In this document: piece after piece, positions 60,101 through 64,000 of the stretch | How the letters are laid out: every line of letters begins with the position of its first letter | Position numbering within the stretch: the stretch's first letter is position 1 | Assembly: GCA_033002965.1 (NCBI GenBank) | Contig: JAURVB010010208.1 | Span: 1-64,000 of the forward strand | DNA from: Piper betle | Lineage: Eukaryota; Streptophyta; Magnoliopsida; Piperales; Piperaceae | Length of the DNA: 64,000 nucleotides | Direction: 5' to 3' | Made by a program: the position numbers and the translations under genes | Notes under the pieces: model-generated | Seen by the model: only the letters and a program-made list of their open reading frames with translations | Told to the model about the DNA's origin: nothing | Database searches by the model: none

Positions 60101-62314
60101 ACAGCCATCCTAGCCTAGGCTGATAACCTTGTGAGAGAACAACCTGTGTATTACTTAAGCAGAGCTATGACTTCAATTGAACAAAGGTATACAAAGATAG
60201 AGAAGGCATGTTTAGCCTTGGTGTTTGCTTCGCAGAAATTGCGACATTACTTTCTTACGCGATGAAGTATATTTGGTGGTACACGACAATCCTGTTTAAT
60301 ACTTGCTCCAATGACTGGCCTTGTCGGGAAGGGCAGCAAGATGGACCCAAATAAACTTCTCTCCCATCATATAAATGATTCACCTATCCACTATATAAAC
60401 TTGTGAGGATTTACTATGCACTTTTGAACGAGGACAGTAACATACCTCATAGCACCAGCAGCGAGCAACATTGCGAATTGTATAGCCACCGCCGCCCAAA
60501 ACCATAAGAGGGACATCGAAAGATCTCAGAAAACGAAGACAATCGGCATGACCTTTCACAGACAAGTTGAAGCAACCCAGCCTATCCCCAGCCAAAGAAT
60601 CAGCCCCACATTGGAGGACAACGGCATCAGGCTGGTAAACATCCATAACTTTTTGGATGATAGGCCTAAATAGTCCCCGAAAATTGTCGTCATCCATTCC
60701 ATCATTTAATGGGACATTCAAGGCGTAATATTTACCAGCACCATGTCCAATATCCTTAAGATGACCAGTTCCAGGGAAGTACTCTCCATATTTGTGGAAA
60801 GATACAGTCATGACTCTATCAGTTGTAAAGAACGCTTCTTCGACACCATCTCCATGGTGGATATCAATATCAATATACAGGACACGCTGCAATAATATCA
60901 ACAGTGAAATGTTAGCTTACAGTTTTCATAAATCATCACATAGAACCACACTTAATTAGAGGGATTTATTACAAGATATAACACAAATTTCTTCACTATG
61001 AAATAAGCACATGCTTAATAGCTTGGGATTCAATCCATTCTAGGAAAAAGAGAGCATAGATAACAAATTCAAAACCAAAATTCTTATTCTTATCATCATG
61101 TGGTAATATTAAGAGCTATTAAAAAAGGGGATTTCTTGCAAACATTGCAATTTAGTAAAATAGAGACAAATCAAAAAAAGACAAAAATTACATTACGATT
61201 TCATGTTGATGTTTAACTACTAGTTGTAATCTTTCCTTCTCATACACCTAATCTCAAATAACCGTCTTTGGGTTACAGATTCGTTTTTTTTCCTTATCCT
61301 ATCATAGACCACATTATACAACGCTGAAATTTGAACTTCATATGCCACTTTAGAGATTTAACTACCCATTTTATCCTCAAATCAAATCATCAGAAAATAG
61401 AATGTAAATCAATATCCAAGATTTTTATACTTCAACTTCCCTCTTTGTTTTCAGAACACAACATATAATATTTGCACTCCAGATAGCACGTACAGACGCA
61501 ATTCCCCCTAATCTATCAAGCACTTCAAAATTTCAGAAAAAAGTACTCTTGAAGCCAAGAAGAGGCGATTTTGACCAAGAAAACATCAACAGAACAAGGA
61601 AACTGCTAATAACGACCAATGCTTGGCAACAGTAGCATGAGAGTAAAGTAATCACAAAAGACAGGACGAAGCTTCAAGAACGTGAGAGTAAAATGGGAGT
61701 AAAACGAGAGTAGCATGACAGCAACACAAGAGTTCAAGAGAACAAACCCTATGATGCTTGAGCAGCTCGAGGATCCCCAAGACGATGTCATTGACGTAGC
61801 AGAAACCGGAGGGCTCGCACTTCTTGGCATGGTGAAGCCCGCCGGCCCAGTTGATGGCGATGTCGGCGTCCTGGCGGTTGAGGCGGACGGCGGCGCCGAT
61901 GGAGCCGCCGGCGGAGGCCTGGCAGAAGGGGAAGAGGCCGTCGAAGATGGGGCAGTCCTCGCCGATATTGTAGCGCTTGGCCTGGCGGCTGTTGGAGGCG
62001 AGGGTCTCGGGGGTGACGGAGGAGAGGAACTCGACGTAGTCGTCGGAGTGGAAGCGGCGGATGTCGGCGGCGGTGGCGGGAGAGGGCCGGTTGATCTGGA
62101 GCCGGTGGTGGAGGCCGTAGTGGATGATCAGGTTGTGCGCCATCCGGATGCGGTGGGGCTTCATCGGGTGCCCTTGGCCGTAGTAGTAATCGCCGATCGT
62201 CGGCTCGTAGAAGTAACTCACCCGTCGCTTCCTCGCGTCGGGGCACGACGGCGAAGGGAGGGACGACGAGCCGCCGGACGGCGGATCGCCGGTGGCCGAA
62301 GAGGAGGAGGCCAT
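57191..62314 (-). CDS. HDA6: class I (RPD3-type) histone deacetylase, HDA6-like
   Basis: Exons in transcript order: 62314-61748, 60886-60446, 57788-57646, 57489-57399, 57328-57191; 459 residues with consistent phases (Arabidopsis HDA6 has 471). The enzyme removes acetyl groups from histone lysines in nuclear corepressor and silencing complexes. The deacetylase domain spans about residues 28-385. The catalytic His dyad is H161-H162 (GGLHHAKK), the zinc ligands are D197 and H199 (DIDIHHGDG) and D285 (CGADS), and the active-site tyrosine is Y324 (GGGGYTIRN). The tail APSVQFQ...[10 protein letters not shown] is HDA6-like rather than HDA19-like, and it ends in an acidic stretch. Exon 1 is far more GC-rich than the others. 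Intron 2 (60445-57789) is 2.66 kb and holds an antisense gypsy fragment. The donor after exon 4 is GCG|GTCAGG, a weak GT site but the only one that keeps frame. The start ATG gives a normal family N-terminus. Confidence 0.93.
58030..60400 (+). mobile_element. dead Ty3/gypsy retrotransposon fragment inside HDA6 intron 2, antisense to the gene
   Basis: The recognisable part is reverse transcriptase at about 59320-59800, with [38 protein letters not shown] and the catalytic YVDD box in [13 protein letters not shown]. RNase H-like sequence follows to about 60265 ([53 protein letters not shown]). Stop codons interrupt it at about 59287, 59314, 59800, 59803 and 60117. Upstream frames at 58306-58617, 58762-58995 and 58999-59289 are unrecognised and probably part of the same polyprotein region. 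No integrase or LTR was found, so both ends are lost or too diverged. The position between the HDA6 splice sites at 57789 and 60445 shows the gene tolerates it. Confidence 0.8.
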
Positions 62315-62450
62315 GCTGCCGGTGGCGGCGACGGAGTCGGAGTAACGACGGCGACGACGAAGGCGCGGCGGGATGAAAGACAGACAAATCTAAATGGCCA
62401 GGATATAAATAAATTGTTTTTATTGTGTATTGTGTAGGGGGTTATTAATA

Positions 62451-62486
<36 letters not shown>

Positions 62487-64000
62487 GACTATTCTACTTT
62501 TTATTAAAAAATATTAATTAATTAATTAACAACATTGCTTCTTGTTTTCTATTTTGTTTTCTTTTAGGTCTCTATTTGCTGGATTGGGAAATTACCTATT
62601 TCCTCACTTCTTTGTTTGTTTGACAATGCTCGTAAGTATTTATATCTATAAGCGATGATAAGTATATTTAAAATTTATTAATAATATAATATTATGAATA
62701 TATATAATTAATTTTTAAAATATTACTATATTATTTTTAAATAAAAATAATAAATATTTATTTAATTTAACAAAAAATATAATTATATACAAATGTTTAA
62801 AATAATTTTAATTTTAATAAGTAAAAAAATATAACTAAATGGTATTTACATTTTTAAATATTTGTAGTTCAGATAGAATTATATACTAAGTTTTTTTAAT
62901 AGTAAATAATAATATATAAATAAATAAATAGATATATGTAAAAATTTATATTAAGTGTGCAGTATTAATAAACAAACTTTAATTAGTGTACTATCATTAT
63001 AAATATATTAAATTTTAGCAATGTTTTAAAATTTCAAATTTAGATAAAATTATACTCTAATGTTTTATTAATAATAAATATAATGATAATTTTAAATTAA
63101 ATAAATATTATTGAACCAATAAAATTATTACGAGACTATAATCAACGTAGTGATAACATAGAAAGAAAAAGACATTTTAATACGAGGGGAGTTGAGATAT
63201 ATGAGCTATGTTATTATAATATGACTTTAATTAAGTGATGGATGTAATTAATATTTTTCTAATTGCTAATAAAATATATATTTTAGAGACTATATTATGC
63301 ATGCAGCTAATTTTAACATGAAATATATGCTAAACTAATCTAAAAAAATCTTTAAAAAGAATTTTACAATATAAGTTTTTATAATCATGTTTCCTAATTC
63401 AGAATTCTAATTTTGAGAAAATTATAATCAAAGGTTTGTTAATTCCTTGCAAGTTCTCAATTCAAATTTGTCATTTCTAGGGAAAACTTATTCAAACCCT
63501 GATAAAAATTTGCTAGTTGCATCTTTCTGTTTCCAGAATTCTAAATTTATTAAAAAGTAAAAAATCCTATTAAATTTCCCAAGAAGATTTCCTAGGTGAC
63601 TTTGATTTATTTAAACATTGAAAGATAGAAAATTTGCCCAAATTTTATTTAAATTTTCGATATATTTAAACTTATGTCCTTGACATGAAAAATCATAAAT
63701 ATACAAAGTTTTTAAATAGTAGTTTTTCAATAAAATAATGTACATTTAATGTTTCATTTATAAAACAAAAAGTCCGAACCCAATTTGTATAGTAAAAAAA
63801 AAATCAGCCCCCAAACACTCCCTTTTGCAAAAAAAGTACATATTTTAGAGATTAATATACTGTTTGCATAAGGTTGCATTGAATATTGTCTGCATATAAC
63901 CAACAATTTTTATCTAAGGTTGATAAAAAAACAATTATTATCTCAATTCTAAATAATATAAATGACCCACATTACTTTTTAAAATATTGAATGTATATTA
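62315..64000. other. HDA6 5' flank and AT-rich intergenic DNA
   Basis: Only about 90 bases upstream of the start codon are GC-rich; beyond about 62400 the sequence is very AT-rich. An AAT run (62450-62469) followed by an ATT run (to about 62486) makes a trinucleotide palindrome. Reverse-orientation copies of the dispersed AT-rich signature (TCAGATAGAATTATATACTA near 62870; TTAGATAAAATTATACTCTA near 63040) are present. No gene is visible. Confidence 0.5.

Noticed and set aside
1..64000. CRISPR arrays, operons, bacterial-type or viral gene clusters
   Set aside because: Genes are split by GT-AG introns and are plant nuclear families. No regularly spaced short repeats, ribosome binding sites or polycistronic layout were seen.

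Overview
This is a 64 kb piece of plant nuclear genome. Eight recognisable intron-bearing protein-coding genes and one broken gene are scattered in very AT-rich intergenic DNA full of microsatellites and decayed transposable elements. Several first exons (the histone deacetylase, the ARM-repeat gene, the FRIGIDA-like gene) are extremely GC-rich while their later exons are not. That 5'-to-3' GC gradient is typical of monocots, so a monocot is my best guess; I cannot name the species.

Layout: 1-7.4 kb is gene-free. It holds two GC-rich islands (left edge to 0.53 kb; 5.47-6.27 kb) set in AT-rich DNA, and a diverged tandem duplication at 3.9-6.4 kb. Next come a CCCH/LOTUS/RRM RNA-binding protein gene (+, 8.17-11.39 kb), a third GC-rich island (13.48-14.21 kb), a RABA5a-type Rab GTPase gene (+, 16.0-17.1 kb) and, convergent with it, a group I WRKY transcription factor gene (-, 18.2-22.4 kb). 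The stretch 22.4-34.4 kb is gene-free and contains a small LTR element of TRIM type (31.8-32.4 kb) inside a GC-rich unknown repeat. A FRIGIDA-like gene (-, 34.4-36.6 kb) and a BTB/NPH3 gene (+, 38.7-40.8 kb) are divergent. An ARM-repeat gene (+, 44.0-45.8 kb) is followed by a dismembered DOMON/cytochrome b561 pseudogene (-, 48.2-50.2 kb), a Tim17/22/23-family translocase gene (+, 53.0-56.1 kb) and a class I (HDA6-like) histone deacetylase gene (-, 57.2-62.3 kb). The long second intron of the last carries a dead Ty3/gypsy fragment in antisense. The right end is AT-rich.

Two things stand out. First, four of the eight genes (WRKY, FRIGIDA-like, ARM, translocase) have spliced coding lengths of 3n+2: each lacks one base. 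In three of them the loss maps to or beside a G or A homopolymer, which points to residual long-read assembly error more than to four independent gene deaths. Second, the GC-rich islands look like one family of non-autonomous fold-back elements. They carry subterminal hairpins built on CCGTTGGAT...ATCCAACGG, have GC-rich cores, and sit between (AT)n tracts. For the second island, the neighbouring tandem copy gives a candidate empty site.

The genes do not form a pathway. They are ordinary housekeeping and regulatory loci (RNA binding, vesicle traffic, transcription, chromatin, organelle import) placed independently, as usual in plants.
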